Source of the DNA: Selaginella moellendorffii | Lineage: Eukaryota; Streptophyta; Lycopodiopsida; Selaginellales; Selaginellaceae | Length of the DNA: 64,000 nucleotides | Reading direction: 5' to 3' | Assembly: GCF_000143415.4 (NCBI RefSeq) | Contig: NW_003314340.1 | Coordinates: 552,161 to 616,160 of the forward strand | Shown here: positions 11,055-23,615 of the stretch, one piece after another | How the letters are laid out: each line of letters starts with the position of its first letter | Position numbering within the stretch: position 1 is the stretch's first letter | Made by a program: the position numbers and the translations under genes | Notes under the pieces: generated by a model | Told to the model about the DNA's origin: nothing | The model's database searches: none | What the model saw: the letters and a program-made list of their open reading frames with translations, nothing else

Positions 11055-12860
11055 ATGAGAAGCAGCCCAAGCTCGCGACAGGGATTGGAGGAATGCCGCG
11101 TCTACTGGGAGAATCTCCTTCGCGCCTGTGGGGATATGGGCGATCTAGCAGAGGCCCGCCGCCTCCACGCGCGAGTTCTCGCCAGCGACCACTCGCGCAG
11201 CCGATTCATCGCCAATCTCGCCGTCCAGATGTATGGAAAGTGTGGCAGCGCCCGCGACGCTCGCCTTGCCTTCGATGACATAGATGCTCCAAACGTTTTC
11301 TCGCACAGCATCATGATCACTGCATATGCCCACAATGGCCATTTGGTGGATGCAAAGCGGCATTTTGATTCTATGCTCGAGAGAAATGATGTTACTTGGA
11401 ATGCGATGATCGCTGGATTCGGGCAGCATGGAGCTCTTCCGGAGGTGTGGAGCTTCTTCTCCCGGATTCCTGCCCGGAACGCCGTATCGTGGGTTTCGGC
11501 GTTTCAAGCATATGCCCAGAGGGGGCATTTGCGCGAGGCGAAGAGCTTGTTTGATCAGATGCCTGAGCTGAGCGTGATCTCGTGGAGCGCCATGCTGACG
11601 GCCTATGCCGACTATGGGGACATCCAGGACGCGATCGCGTTGTTTAAGAGGATGCCGGAGTGGAGTATTGTGAGTTGGAACGCGATGTTTCGAGCCTACG
11701 CATGGAACTCGCGGCTCCGGGAAGCCGAGGAGATGTTTTACCAGATGCCCGAGTGGAGTGTCGTATCGTGGACGACATTGCTTCGAGCGTATGCTAGGTG
11801 CGGCCAGCTACACCGGGCAAAGGTTGTGTTTGATGTCATTGCCGAAAGGGACGCTATTGCGTGGGTGGCGATGATCTCGGGCTATGGCCAGGAGGGCTGC
11901 GTCCTAAAGGCTTTTGCGATGTTTTCAAGAATGCCCAAGTGGAACGCGGTGGCCGTGAATGCGATGGCTACTGCATATGCCGAGACGGGGTATTTGCTGC
12001 AGGCGGAGGAGCTGCTCAGGTCTGTGCCTGATCCGTATTCCGTTTCATGGACGCCGCTGGTCACCGCACTCGGAATCCGAGGTGAAACTGAAAAGTCCAA
12101 AGAGATTTACGACGCTATGCCGCGGCACGACGTCGTGTCCAAAACCGCTATGCTTACCGTGTTTGCCCAAAACCGGCATATTGACAATGCCGACCACCTG
12201 TTTCGAGAGATGGATGTGAGGGATTCGAGCTCTTGGTCAGCTATTCTTGCGGGTTTCGTTCACAATTTACGTCTTCCTGAAGCGAGAAATGTTTTTGGAA
12301 AGATGCCTTCGTGGGATCTCGTCTCTTGGACGCTTTTACTGACAGCAAATACCCATTGCGGGGAATTACAAGCTGCTCAAGAGGTGTTCGACCTCATGCC
12401 AGACCGAGACATTCTGGCCTGGAACTCGATGCTGGCAGGGCTTGCGCAACAAGACCATGGCGAATCCTTCCGCGCTCTCGAGCTTATGTGCCTCGAAGGG
12501 GTCAATCCAAACGAATTCTCCTTCTTGAATGTGCTGCTCGCTTGCAGCCACATTGGCGTGCTCGTTGCCGCTCGATACTACTTCCTGGCGATGGCGGCGG
12601 ACCACTGCCTTGCTCCGCTCAAAGCCCACTATTTGTTTGTGGCTGACTTGCTTGGAAGATCGGGACTCCTGTACGAGTCCGAGGAGCTTATCCATTCCAT
12701 GCCATTTGCTGCAGACGATGTGGCCTGGGGGAGCCTCCTTGGATCTTGTAACGTTCACTTGGACGAGAAAAGAGCTGCACGGGCTGCTGAGAAGATAGTG
12801 AAGCTTAATCCAGACATTTCTTCTCCATATGTGCTTCTCTCCAATATTTGTATGAACTGA
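11055..12860 (+). CDS. PLS-class pentatricopeptide repeat protein, E-type end
   Basis: An intronless ORF of 601 aa made almost entirely of PPR motifs. Repeated units such as VISWSAMLTAYADYGDIQDA and AIALFKRMPEWSIVSW show the typical PLS pattern of this lineage (NAM..AY, A..LF..MP, ..VSWN). The C-terminus carries the E-domain core (PNEFSFLNVLLACSHIG, YLFVADLLGRSGLL, DDVAWGSLLGSC, YVLLSNIC). It stops just after that block, with no DYW deaminase. Such proteins bind organellar transcripts and usually serve C-to-U RNA editing, working with a deaminase in trans if DYW is missing. No organelle-targeting peptide is obvious. Target RNA cannot be read from here. Confidence 0.93.
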   Translation: MRSSPSSRQGLEECRVYWENLLRACGDMGDLAEARRLHARVLASDHSRSRFIANLAVQMYGKCGSARDARLAFDDIDAPNVFSHSIMITAYAHNGHLVDAKRHFDSMLERNDVTWNAMIAGFGQHGALPEVWSFFSRIPARNAVSWVSAFQAYAQRGHLREAKSLFDQMPELSVISWSAMLTAYADYGDIQDAIALFKRMPEWSIVSWNAMFRAYAWNSRLREAEEMFYQMPEWSVVSWTTLLRAYARCGQLHRAKVVFDVIAERDAIAWVAMISGYGQEGCVLKAFAMFSRMPKWNAVAVNAMATAYAETGYLLQAEELLRSVPDPYSVSWTPLVTALGIRGETEKSKEIYDAMPRHDVVSKTAMLTVFAQNRHIDNADHLFREMDVRDSSSWSAILAGFVHNLRLPEARNVFGKMPSWDLVSWTLLLTANTHCGELQAAQEVFDLMPDRDILAWNSMLAGLAQQDHGESFRALELMCLEGVNPNEFSFLNVLLACSHIGVLVAARYYFLAMAADHCLAPLKAHYLFVADLLGRSGLLYESEELIHSMPFAADDVAWGSLLGSCNVHLDEKRAARAAEKIVKLNPDISSPYVLLSNICMN

Positions 12861-13003
12861 AAGGTACATTTTAAACATTAGATCAAGATTTTGTCATAGT
12901 TCCACCAACATTCTATCATATTTTTATCTTTTTGTAAAAAAATGATAAAAGTGCACGTACAAAGTGTTGCCAACCTTAGAAATAGCAAGGCGCTCCAAAA
13001 CCT

Positions 13004-13065
13004 TCCTCCTCTTGGGGTGCTGCAACTCCTCCGCGTTGCGCTTCTCGATTCTCGAACCCTATTGG
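13004..13065 (-). repeat. partial copy of the 14551-14632 segment
   Basis: Shares the 17-base core CTCCGCGTTGCGCTTCT plus flanking similarity (CCTCCTCTTGG on one side, GAACCCTA on the other) with 14551-14632 in the same orientation. The copies have diverged with small gaps. This copy lacks the start codon seen in the other. Confidence 0.6.
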
Positions 13066-14550
13066 AAGTTCATGCCAGGAGATCAGTGTGGAGTTTTGGA
13101 GCGAAAGAAAAACTTATTTACTGTCCAAATAACAAAATATCAAAGTCAAGACTACTCCAAATGGTGAAAAATCTCTAAAAGAGGAACACCATACTTAAAG
13201 CCCTTGAGCAGCAAGCCCGTTTTGATCGCTCAGTTCGTAGTCGAACACATTACCTAGACGTGTGTTTGTTCGCCAGCCACTTCATGGCACACGTTTTCTC
13301 ATGCTCGTCCAGAAAGTATTGTGGCTCTTCTGCAAAGAATAACACAATGCTAAGCACCCAGCTTTAAAACTCTGCACTCACTTCTGGCCATCTTCAAGAG
13401 GATCATCATATAAAACCTACCTGTAATGGCATAAACATAAACAACACCCACTCCTAGAAAGAACAGATCTAAAGCATTACCGTACGTGCATTCCAGATCG
13501 AGGGACATCCTATCAGCAGATATAAAAGTCCTGCCGCAGCAGTTAGACTAGAATTTCATGGCAGGATCTGCAGGAACAACTGCTGCACACACGAAATAAG
13601 AAAAGAGAAGAGAACAAGAAAAAAGAGCAAGGAACAAACCCGCTCTTACTCAAGGCCATTTGAAACAGAGCTCTATACAGCTGAAGAAGGCTGACAGAAA
13701 ACAGTATGTCACAGAAAACAGGGATCTGTGTATGCCCTCAAGCACGTCCAGGATCAGCTGCTCAGAACAAACTTGTCAGAACAAGTATCGAATGTGAAGT
13801 CACAGTCACATTCAGAGTCGGAATGACCATCTCATGGTCCTCAACTTGAACGCCATCCTGAAAAATCTTTTGCAGAAAAAGCAACCACTCGTGCATGTGC
13901 ACACGGTGAAGAGGCGAGCCATGGCACTTGTTGTAAGGACCTTCAACGAGACCTTGCGCGAGACGGATCATATTCGTCGTCCCTGGCAGTGAAGAAGCTG
14001 CTGCAGCTTGGTCAACAAAGCCTGCGCTAGTCAACACCAGTCAGCAGCCAGCAGACTTCCTGATTACATTGCAGTGCGAATAAACGACGTCTTGTATTCG
14101 CCGAACCATATGTTCAGCTCGTACCGCTTTGGATACTCCACTGCGAAGCAGAAAGTGATTTTTCCTTGAGGAGAAAAGTAGACAACAGGTACCTAAGTCT
14201 TTAAGCTCCATGTGAGCATTCAAGGGCAAAACTTCTTCGCACCTACAATGGCCTTGAATGAACGTCAGTGCAGCACAACATAAACGAAAGACATTACCGT
14301 CAACACCCAGTTGTACGACTCCCACATCGGTTGCCGCGATCGATTACAGCGTCAGAGGCGGACACAATTCTAGCATCAAAGGCATCGCACATACGCTATA
14401 GTGATGCACAGCTCAGTAGCCAGCACAAAACAAAGAAATTTTCTTCTTCTTCCGTGTATTCCAGGCACAGCGAAGATAAACGCGCAGCATCTTCTTCAAA
14501 AATCGCATCACCAGGCTCCTGCATGCATGCGCTATCAGAATCATTACTTG

Positions 14551-14632
14551 CCTCCTCTTGGATGCCGGATGCTCATCCTCCTCCGCGTTGCGCTTCTTGC
14601 TCTCCATCGCCGAATTCCCGAACCCTACCACC
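14551..14632 (-). repeat. second copy of the duplicated segment
   Basis: Holds the ATG (14607) and basic KKRNAEE-type N-terminus of the candidate small ORF. The related copy lies about 1.55 kb to the left, in the same orientation. Confidence 0.6.
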
Positions 14633-14635
14633 TTT

Positions 14636-16897
14636 TCAACCAAATGATTGATGATATGTGTTTGAAAGAAGAATGTATGATGCCGTGCTATCGCGCTTGA
14701 GCGCTCGAATCCTCTCTGCCGCTATCGCCGCGAGCTCTGGATCACGACCATGGAGGCTACATGCGCCCAGCAAGCTCGTCCAGGCACCCACAAACTTGGG
14801 CGCGAAAGGCAAGCACTCCACAAGATCCAGCGCGCGATCCAGATGCCCCGCTCGGCCCAAGCAATCCACCACCGCGCAGTAGTGCTCCGGCGATGCTGTC
14901 AGATCGTAGTCCTCGCGCATGGATCGAAAGCAGCACTGGATCTCCTCGATCGAGCCTTGGTAGCTGCAAGCCGCTAGCACGGCCGTGTAGCAGATCTCGC
15001 TGGGGTTCCAGCCCTCCTGCTGGAGCTCGCAGAAGAGATCCAGCGCCGATCGATGCGATCCGGGATTGTGGGCGAGGCCAGTGATCGCTGCTGTCCACGA
15101 GACTAGATTTGGATCCGGCATGGCACGGAAGATCGCGATCGCGGTGCCAAGATGGCCGAATTGGATGTAGCTCGTGAGGAGGGTGTTCCAGGACACTGCG
15201 TTGCTCTCTCTCGCCCTGGAGAGGAGGATCTTTGCCTCGCGCAAATGCCCATTCGAGGCCAATGCTGCGATCATAGCGTTGTAGCTCGTGGCATCGGGAT
15301 GGGCGATTTGGGAGAAGATCCGCCACGCCTCTGCAACATCCACGATCCGGGCATACGCATCGATGATCGCTCTGATCGCGCTAGAGTCCCGATTCTCCGG
15401 ACTCAAGCGATCAAACAGCACCCTGGCTTCTTCGATCCTCCCGGACTGCGCGTAGGCCTCGAGCATGGAGATTGCGGAGTTGGGCGATGCGAATCGATCA
15501 AAGAGGAGCTTGGCCTGCTCGATCCTACCACCAAACGCGAGTGCTGCGACCATGGCATTGATCGTCACAGCGTTGTGATGGGTCATCCGACCAAAGAGGA
15601 GCTGCACCTCATCGAGATCGCCGCTCCTTGCGTAGCCAGAGATGATCGCATTCCACGCCGCCACATCCCACCGTGGCATGGAATCGAAGAGTGCTCTCGC
15701 CTCGCGCATCTGGCCCTGCATGGCATGGGCGGAGATCATCGACGTCCATGACACTGCGTCTCGATCAGGCATGGAATCAAACACTTTTCTAGCATCGCCC
15801 ACTCGATCGCTCGCAAGGTAGGCAGCAAGGAGTGAGTTCCACGCGACTGTGTTGTGAGACTCCATGGAATCAAACACGATCTTTGCGTCCACGGCCAGTC
15901 CCTGCTGTGCATAAGCTCCAATCATCGTGCTCCAGGAGACAGCGTTTCTCTGCGGCATCATGGCGAAGAGAGCTTGTGCCTCGCGGATATGGCCGTGAGA
16001 ACCCATTGCCGCGATCATCAAGTTCCATGAAACTGTGTCTCTGAAAGGGATTCTTTGAAACATCACGATTGCATCGTCAATCCTCCCAAAGTCTGCAATC
16101 GCACCCAGGAGGCTGTTCCACGAGAAGCAGTCCCACTCGGGCATCTCAAAGAAAACAATGGCCACCTTTTCCATTTGCCAATTCTCGGCATTTGCCGCAA
16201 TCATAGAGTTCCAAGCGGCTACAGTTCGTAATGGCATAGAATCAAACAGATCCTTCGCATTTTCTAAATCATTTCTTGATGCCAAAACTGATATCATCGT
16301 TGTATACGACGAAACATCTCGCTCTGGCATCTCATTAAAGAGCGCAATGGCTTCCTCCAGATGCCAGTTCTGGGCATAGCACAAAAGCATTACGTTCCAG
16401 CAGATGACGTCTCTGTGCTCCAGCGCAAGAAACAACGTTTTCGTTTCGTCAACCATTCCGCAATCCGCATACGCAGTGATCATCGTCGTCCATGACACGA
16501 GACTGTAGAAAGGCATCGCATCAAACAATCGCCGCGCCTCCTCCAGATCTCCACCCGCGGCAATTGCTGCAATAGCAACATTCCAGCTGACAAGATTCTT
16601 CACTGGGTTTTTCTCAAACACCCGCCTGGCCTCGTCAACTCTACCGTTGGTCACAAACGCGCTCATCAGTATGTTCCACGAAAAGGCATTGGGCGCGTGG
16701 ATCGATCGAAAGGCCTTGACCGCGTCGTCCAGTGATCCACACTTCCCATACATTTCCACCGCCAGATTCCCGAGATAGGTGCTGCCGCGCAGTGGGCTGT
16801 CGAGCAATCGAGCATGGGCGTGTTGGGCATTGGCCAGATCCTTGGCAGCGCCACAGCTGCGAAGGAGCTGGGCGAGCTCTTGGACTTGGACGCACAT
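14636..16897 (-). CDS. PLS-class pentatricopeptide repeat protein, E-type end
   Basis: An intronless ORF of 753 aa. It starts MCVQVQELAQLLRSCGAAKD, the usual opening helix of PLS PPR proteins, and continues with about twenty tandem PPR units (VSWNVAIAAIAAGGDLEEA, VAWNSLLAAYLASDRVGDA and so on). The E-type block ends the protein: CYTAVLAACSYQGSIEE, HYCAVVDCLGRAGHLDRA, WTSLLGACSLHG and ASYILLSNTYHQ, with no DYW domain. Predicted role: organellar RNA binding and C-to-U editing site recognition. A TATA-like stretch lies about 190 nt upstream. It points away from the first PPR gene's 3' end and shares its style, but the two repeats arrays are clearly different in order and length. Confidence 0.94.
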   Translation of the reverse strand: MCVQVQELAQLLRSCGAAKDLANAQHAHARLLDSPLRGSTYLGNLAVEMYGKCGSLDDAVKAFRSIHAPNAFSWNILMSAFVTNGRVDEARRVFEKNPVKNLVSWNVAIAAIAAGGDLEEARRLFDAMPFYSLVSWTTMITAYADCGMVDETKTLFLALEHRDVICWNVMLLCYAQNWHLEEAIALFNEMPERDVSSYTTMISVLASRNDLENAKDLFDSMPLRTVAAWNSMIAANAENWQMEKVAIVFFEMPEWDCFSWNSLLGAIADFGRIDDAIVMFQRIPFRDTVSWNLMIAAMGSHGHIREAQALFAMMPQRNAVSWSTMIGAYAQQGLAVDAKIVFDSMESHNTVAWNSLLAAYLASDRVGDARKVFDSMPDRDAVSWTSMISAHAMQGQMREARALFDSMPRWDVAAWNAIISGYARSGDLDEVQLLFGRMTHHNAVTINAMVAALAFGGRIEQAKLLFDRFASPNSAISMLEAYAQSGRIEEARVLFDRLSPENRDSSAIRAIIDAYARIVDVAEAWRIFSQIAHPDATSYNAMIAALASNGHLREAKILLSRARESNAVSWNTLLTSYIQFGHLGTAIAIFRAMPDPNLVSWTAAITGLAHNPGSHRSALDLFCELQQEGWNPSEICYTAVLAACSYQGSIEEIQCCFRSMREDYDLTASPEHYCAVVDCLGRAGHLDRALDLVECLPFAPKFVGAWTSLLGACSLHGRDPELAAIAAERIRALKRDSTASYILLSNTYHQSFG

Positions 16898-17087
16898 ACG
16901 TCGTCGCCCATCTCTTCATTTTAAAAAGAGAAGCCTTTAGATCGATCCAATGCACGCGTTTTCTTCCAAATAGAATAGTGGGGACCAAAGAAACGGTCGA
17001 TCTCCCGAACATGTGTTCTGGCACACAAGCCACGAGAATCTGGACAAAATCGGTCAAGAACAAGGCCCATTTGTTGCAAAGTTCTCG

Positions 17088-17100
17088 TTTTTATATATAA
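17088..17100 (-). promoter_or_regulatory. TATA-like element upstream of the minus-strand PPR gene
   Basis: TTATATATAAAAA when read on the minus strand, about 190 nt before the ATG at 16897. Sequence appearance only. Confidence 0.35.
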
Positions 17101-17199
17101 GAACTTTACGTACAAGGATCAACTTGCCTTTGACAATGAATGCAACACAAAGATGGAATTTTTCCTGCCTCGATCATCGAGGAAACAATCTTGGGTTCT

Positions 17200-18401
17200 T
17201 TAGTTCACAGCGCTGCAGACTCTTCGAATCTCGCCGCGCGTGCCCGTGAGCACATCCAAGTTGCCCATATTGGTCATGGACTGCGCGAACGCGGCGTTGA
17301 AGTTGAGCGTGCCGTTTGCAAGCGCGCGGACGATGTCGTCGGTTCTTTGCTCCACCCGGAGCTGCTGGTCGATGATGAGGATCGCCCGGTTGGAGACGAG
17401 CTGATCAAAGAAGACCTTGTCCACCCGGAATGGAGTTCCTTGGTCGAGGAAAACTTCCACCGAGTCTGAGGTGCAAGCGCGCTGGAGCTGCCTCACCAGC
17501 GCCGGATCCATGCTCGGGTCCGCTCGCCCGGTGCCGCGGAAGTTGAAGAGGCGGTGGCGAAAGAAGCCGCAGTGCGTAATTCCGACAGTGTGAGCGCCTA
17601 CATTCATTGACAACAAGAAAATGATCATTTTTCCGGGGTTCACGGAGGAGTCCCAAAGTTCTTTCCGTACATACCCAGGAGGAGAACAAGGTCTTGCGGA
17701 GTGAGGCCCTTGTTTGCGAAGGCTTGGATGGCACCGTTGGCATTGCTGTTTGGATCCGGCAAGACGTCTGCGTCGTTCACGATGGAGATTCTCCCGTCCC
17801 TCCGCCCGGTTGGAACGGGGTAGTCTGGACCTCCAGCCTGCTCGATCGAAACAAAACCACCATGGTGTTCAATCAATCCAAGGAACGCCTCTAGACTCAC
17901 CAGGGCGATCGAATCTCTCGTCGCCAATGCCACGATATCGGCACACGAGACAACCCCCCGGCATTGCCTCTCCACCTCGGCCTTGGCGGCGTCGATAAGA
18001 TCATACCCCCGGACGCTCCCGTTTGCTCCGTGCTCCTTCTCGGAACGGTTGGTTCTCGTGGAGTTGAGCAACAAAGAAGCATCGCATCCCTGCCAAGAGG
18101 AAATGAAGTATCATACCAAACTATCATCTCCTCTCTCTCGATCGATTGAGATACTATCCATCGCCAGGAAACTTACTCGGACGAAGCAATCGTGGAAGAA
18201 GAGCCGCAGCAGTGCCGCCGTGACCGTCCTATCCCTACCGAGAAACCTCTGCACCACACCTCTAACAATGGGTTCTACATTGCGGCACGATCTCGAGTAG
18301 AATCCCACTCGCAATCCACTGCTCTGGCCAATGACCTCCACATTCCCGGCAAACAAAAGAAGAAAAACCACAGCAAGAACAGAGTTTCCTCTACTTCCCA
18401 T
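17200..18401 (-). CDS. Class III peroxidase (first of three)
   Basis: Four exons, 18401-18177, 18089-17901, 17837-17675 and 17597-17200, giving 324 aa with the three classical peroxidase intron positions. An N-terminal signal peptide (VLAVVFLLLFAGNVEV) targets secretion. Visible hallmarks are the distal-His motif LRLFFHDCFV, GCDASLLL, VSCADIVALATRDS, the PTGRRDGR loop, and the proximal-His motif VGAHTVG. It ends RRVCSAVN. Secreted peroxidases use H2O2 to oxidise phenolics and cross-link lignin, suberin or extensin in the wall. A TATA box lies about 80 nt upstream of the ATG. Nearest neighbours are two more peroxidases. The gene looks intact. Confidence 0.95.
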
Positions 18402-18477
18402 AGCTATGGCTTTCTATATCTCTGTTCTTTTCCTTCTTTCGTACACTGACTATATGGTGTTCTTCCCAAGTTCCACA

Positions 18478-18487
18478 CTTTATATAC
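18478..18487 (-). promoter_or_regulatory. TATA box of first peroxidase
   Basis: GTATATAAAG on the minus strand, about 80 nt upstream of the start codon at 18401, a normal core-promoter distance with a short leader. Confidence 0.6.
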
Positions 18488-19506
18488 TAATGGATCCAAG
18501 GTAAGACACAAGGTGATTTAATGTAGTAGCCATCGATGTCATTTTTGCGCGCCAACCCGTCCTATTTTGTCAGGTGCTTTTGAAAGCTTATAAGGGGGTA
18601 TATTCTTATCCGCTAGTAGAAATTCTTAGCATATTCTAGCTCCCATCCAACGGCTCTGATTGTTTCAAATCTCACGCGCTTTCAAATTATAACTTGGTGT
18701 ATACTCAAGCCTAAGTTTTTTCAAACGCTAAAATTCTCCTAGTACTGACTAAGTTTCTTCTCGAAACTTAAAAAACTCCCAAGAAATCTAAGAACTGCAT
18801 AGTGTCTCTGCTGACCAAGTCGCCTCGTGATTTCTTGAACCAAAACAGCATTTATGATCACATTGACCATTTTAAAAATCAAATGGTTTGCCATTGCTTG
18901 GCTCAATCCAATCTCCAAATCGCATTTGAAGCTAAGACAAGTTTCACGCAAGAAAAACTCATATAATACTTCCATCTATCTGGTGAAGGGTTGCATCCAA
19001 AGAAGACGTGTGAGCACGTCTGCAATCGCTCACAGCTTAGCTCATTTCTCAACTATTACTCTAATGTTTCATCACTTGGTCATCAATGAATAAATAGAAA
19101 ACAAACTTTATTAACAACATATTAACAACTTATATGTATCCATATCATGAACTACTAAACCAAGTCAACTGGTTTTGAGTAGTGTGATGTGGCTCCGGGA
19201 AAAGAGGCTTTGACTTTGAGAGATTAGAAGGCCAATACTCCATTTTCTTTGATAAATTGTTGTTGTTGGTGTTGGTGGCGTTCTTGTGTGTCAGCCTGGC
19301 GAGCACATAGCACATCGCTCCCAAGTTGGGAGCGTGGAACGCTCGTCACTAGGAAGTTTTGTAAGGACATCGTTTCATCCCTTTAAAGTCTCTGTCCACT
19401 TTCCTAGATCCCAAAGTGGTCATCCCACCACTTTCTTTTAGGTGAGGTTTCTTGGTCTCTCAGGGTGTTCTTCATTCACAGCTTTTGGGAAGTTCTTGTG
19501 TGAATC
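18488..19506. other. divergent intergenic region between peroxidases 1 and 2
   Basis: AT-rich, about 1 kb, serving as upstream region for two divergently transcribed peroxidases. No ORF with family resemblance. A phrase GGGGGTATATTCTTA near 18596 recurs in inverted form near 23505, beside CCAACGGCT-type words in both places. This hints at a small dispersed element. Confidence 0.4.
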
Positions 19507-20733
<1,227 letters not shown>

Positions 20734-20865
20734 TTGATTTGATTTTGGAATCTACTTGATTTCTTTTTTTAAAAAAGGTTGTAAATAATGTCAAATAAAG
20801 GTACAAATGCCAATACTTAAAAAGTTTGACTTGTTTTCTTCTCTTTATTCTTCTTACTTATTTTT

Positions 20866-22100
<1,235 letters not shown>

Positions 22101-22299
22101 CGTCGGAAACAATTAATCAACTCTTTTGAGTGTTACGTGTGTGGAGCACGAGTCCTTTTAAATCCATCGCGGTGGAGAAATCTCGTGCTTCATCTAGTCT
22201 TAGTCCAACTATTCGCAGTTGACTATGTCAAGCCCATCAAACAAATGGCCCTTGGAATATTATCGAAGGCTTAGGGTTTCTCCTAGTTTAGGGTTTATG

Positions 22300-23376
22300 T
22301 TACCTTAGGCTTAGATGGAGGAACGCGCATTTCGCCCCATTGCGGCAATAGCCTTTATCGTAGAATCGGCACGCCACGCCCGGAGGCCTCCACTCGCGCT
22401 CGCGATCGCGATCCCGATGGTGGTGATGGTGATGGCGATTATCCTCCCTCTCCCTTCTTGCCCTCTTCCTGGCCGCTTCTTCCCCCTCCTCCTCCTCCCT
22501 CGATCGTCGCCTCTGGGGAGATTTCGAGCCGCGATCGTCACCGATCTTCGCCAGATCTCTAAACAGCACGCGCTCCTGGCTCTGGCCGATCTTCCAGATC
22601 TTGAGCTCCTCGGGGAGCCTGGCAATCCGGCTGCGCAGCTCGTCTAGCGACCGCGGCCCTTGCAACGCGCCCTTGGCGTCCTCGTACATCCAGGTCTGGA
22701 TCCCAGCGTTGCCAGCCTCGTCGTAGTAATCGATGAGCGCGGCGAGGTCGATGGAATCGGTGGCGGGCGCCGCGCCGCGCCTCCACACGCGGATGGCGCC
22801 GGTGAGGATGTCCATCGATCGCCACTTCTTGAGCAAGTGGATGCTGTAGGGGCCCTGCGTCTTCCCGGTGGAGCTGGTGTAATGCCAGAGCTCCTCGTCG
22901 ATCTTGCCGCCCTTTTCTCCTTCCTTCCTCTCTTGCGGATAATGCGGGCGCTCTGGCCGACGATCTTGGCGGGGATGGAGCGATTCTTGCCGGTGGCGAG
23001 AATCGCCATCTCGATCGTCGCGTTGCTGCTGGAGATTATTTCGCTCGCTGCCTTTGCGGTGGTGGTGGTGATTTTCTCGATCCGATCGCTGTCGATCATC
23101 CTCTCGATCGCGTGACCGCGGCTTTCGATCGACTTCCGCCGTGTCGCCGAACCGGTGCCAGTGCTTTCTTTCCGCCGTATCTTTTCGCTCGATCGCATCG
23201 GCTTTTGGCGGCGGCGGCGGTGGAGAAATCGTCGTTGGCGGTGGCCGCGGTGGCGATGTCGGTAGCGGCGGTGGAGCTGGAGAAATCGTCGTTGGCGGTG
23301 GTGATAGCGGCGGTGGCGGTGATGGACGGACAACGATATTCTTCCCAAACAAGCGCAGTGTCGTCGCCATAGCCAT
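22300..23376 (-). CDS. GYF-like and CCCH zinc-finger protein
   Basis: A single-exon ORF of 358 aa. Residues about 15-58 are proline-rich repeats (PSPPPPLSPPP, TTISPPPPPP). Residues 60-155 are charged and Arg/Asp/His rich, as in SR-like RNA factors. A GYF-like module follows: LWHYTSSTGKTQGPYSIHLL, then KKW and VWRRG. A second, weaker copy is WMYEDAKGALQGPRSLDEL, then KIWKIGQ. After another RD/RE-rich stretch comes a C-terminal CCCH finger, CRFYDKGYCRNGAKCAFLH (C-x7-C-x5-C-x3-H). GYF modules bind proline-rich peptides and CCCH fingers bind RNA. The combination recalls plant proteins such as NERD and CCCH19/44, but without their PHD, SWIB and Plus3 domains. The exact function is unknown. Confidence 0.8.
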   Translation of the reverse strand: MAMATTLRLFGKNIVVRPSPPPPLSPPPTTISPAPPPLPTSPPRPPPTTISPPPPPPKADAIERKDTAERKHWHRFGDTAEVDRKPRSRDREDDRQRSDRENHHHHRKGSERNNLQQQRDDRDGDSRHRQESLHPRQDRRPERPHYPQERKEGEKGGKIDEELWHYTSSTGKTQGPYSIHLLKKWRSMDILTGAIRVWRRGAAPATDSIDLAALIDYYDEAGNAGIQTWMYEDAKGALQGPRSLDELRSRIARLPEELKIWKIGQSQERVLFRDLAKIGDDRGSKSPQRRRSREEEEGEEAARKRARREREDNRHHHHHHRDRDREREWRPPGVACRFYDKGYCRNGAKCAFLHLSLR

Positions 23377-23615
23377 TTCTTTCGTTCACGGGGTGTCGTG
23401 CAACCCTAGTGTATAAACCACGTCGCCGCTATATCTGATTGCGACTCGTGGCGGCACCGAGCTTTTCAAGGCCATGCACCTTGCTAAAAATAGCTACGCT
23501 AAGAATATACCCCCTAAATTTACATGGTGCGTCCCAGCCGTTGGATACAGACCAGCGCTTAGCAAGTCGCATGGAGATCCCAGCCGTTAGATATTGGTTT
23601 AATCTGATTTGATCT

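Larger units (their letters stand above)
12861..14635. other. gap between two PPR genes, with an unexplained ORF cluster
   Basis: No known family was recognised. On the minus strand several frames look protein-like: a basic segment starting MESKKRNAEEDEH from 14607, and an acidic segment EEDAARLSSLCLEYTEEEE near 14430-14500. Other stretches lie around 14090-14180 and 13770-13990. They can be joined only with introns of about 29 nt, too short for a plant gene, or with frame changes. A decayed gene or an unrecognised small gene are both possible. Confidence 0.3.

Noticed and set aside
14757-15751. Several long ORFs on both strands inside the second PPR gene
   Set aside because: They overlap a perfect array of PPR motifs in the 14636-16897 minus frame and show no family features themselves.
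22644-23389. Overlapping ORFs in other frames across the GYF/CCCH gene
   Set aside because: Composition-driven shadows; the chosen frame alone has GYF, CCCH and a proper ATG.
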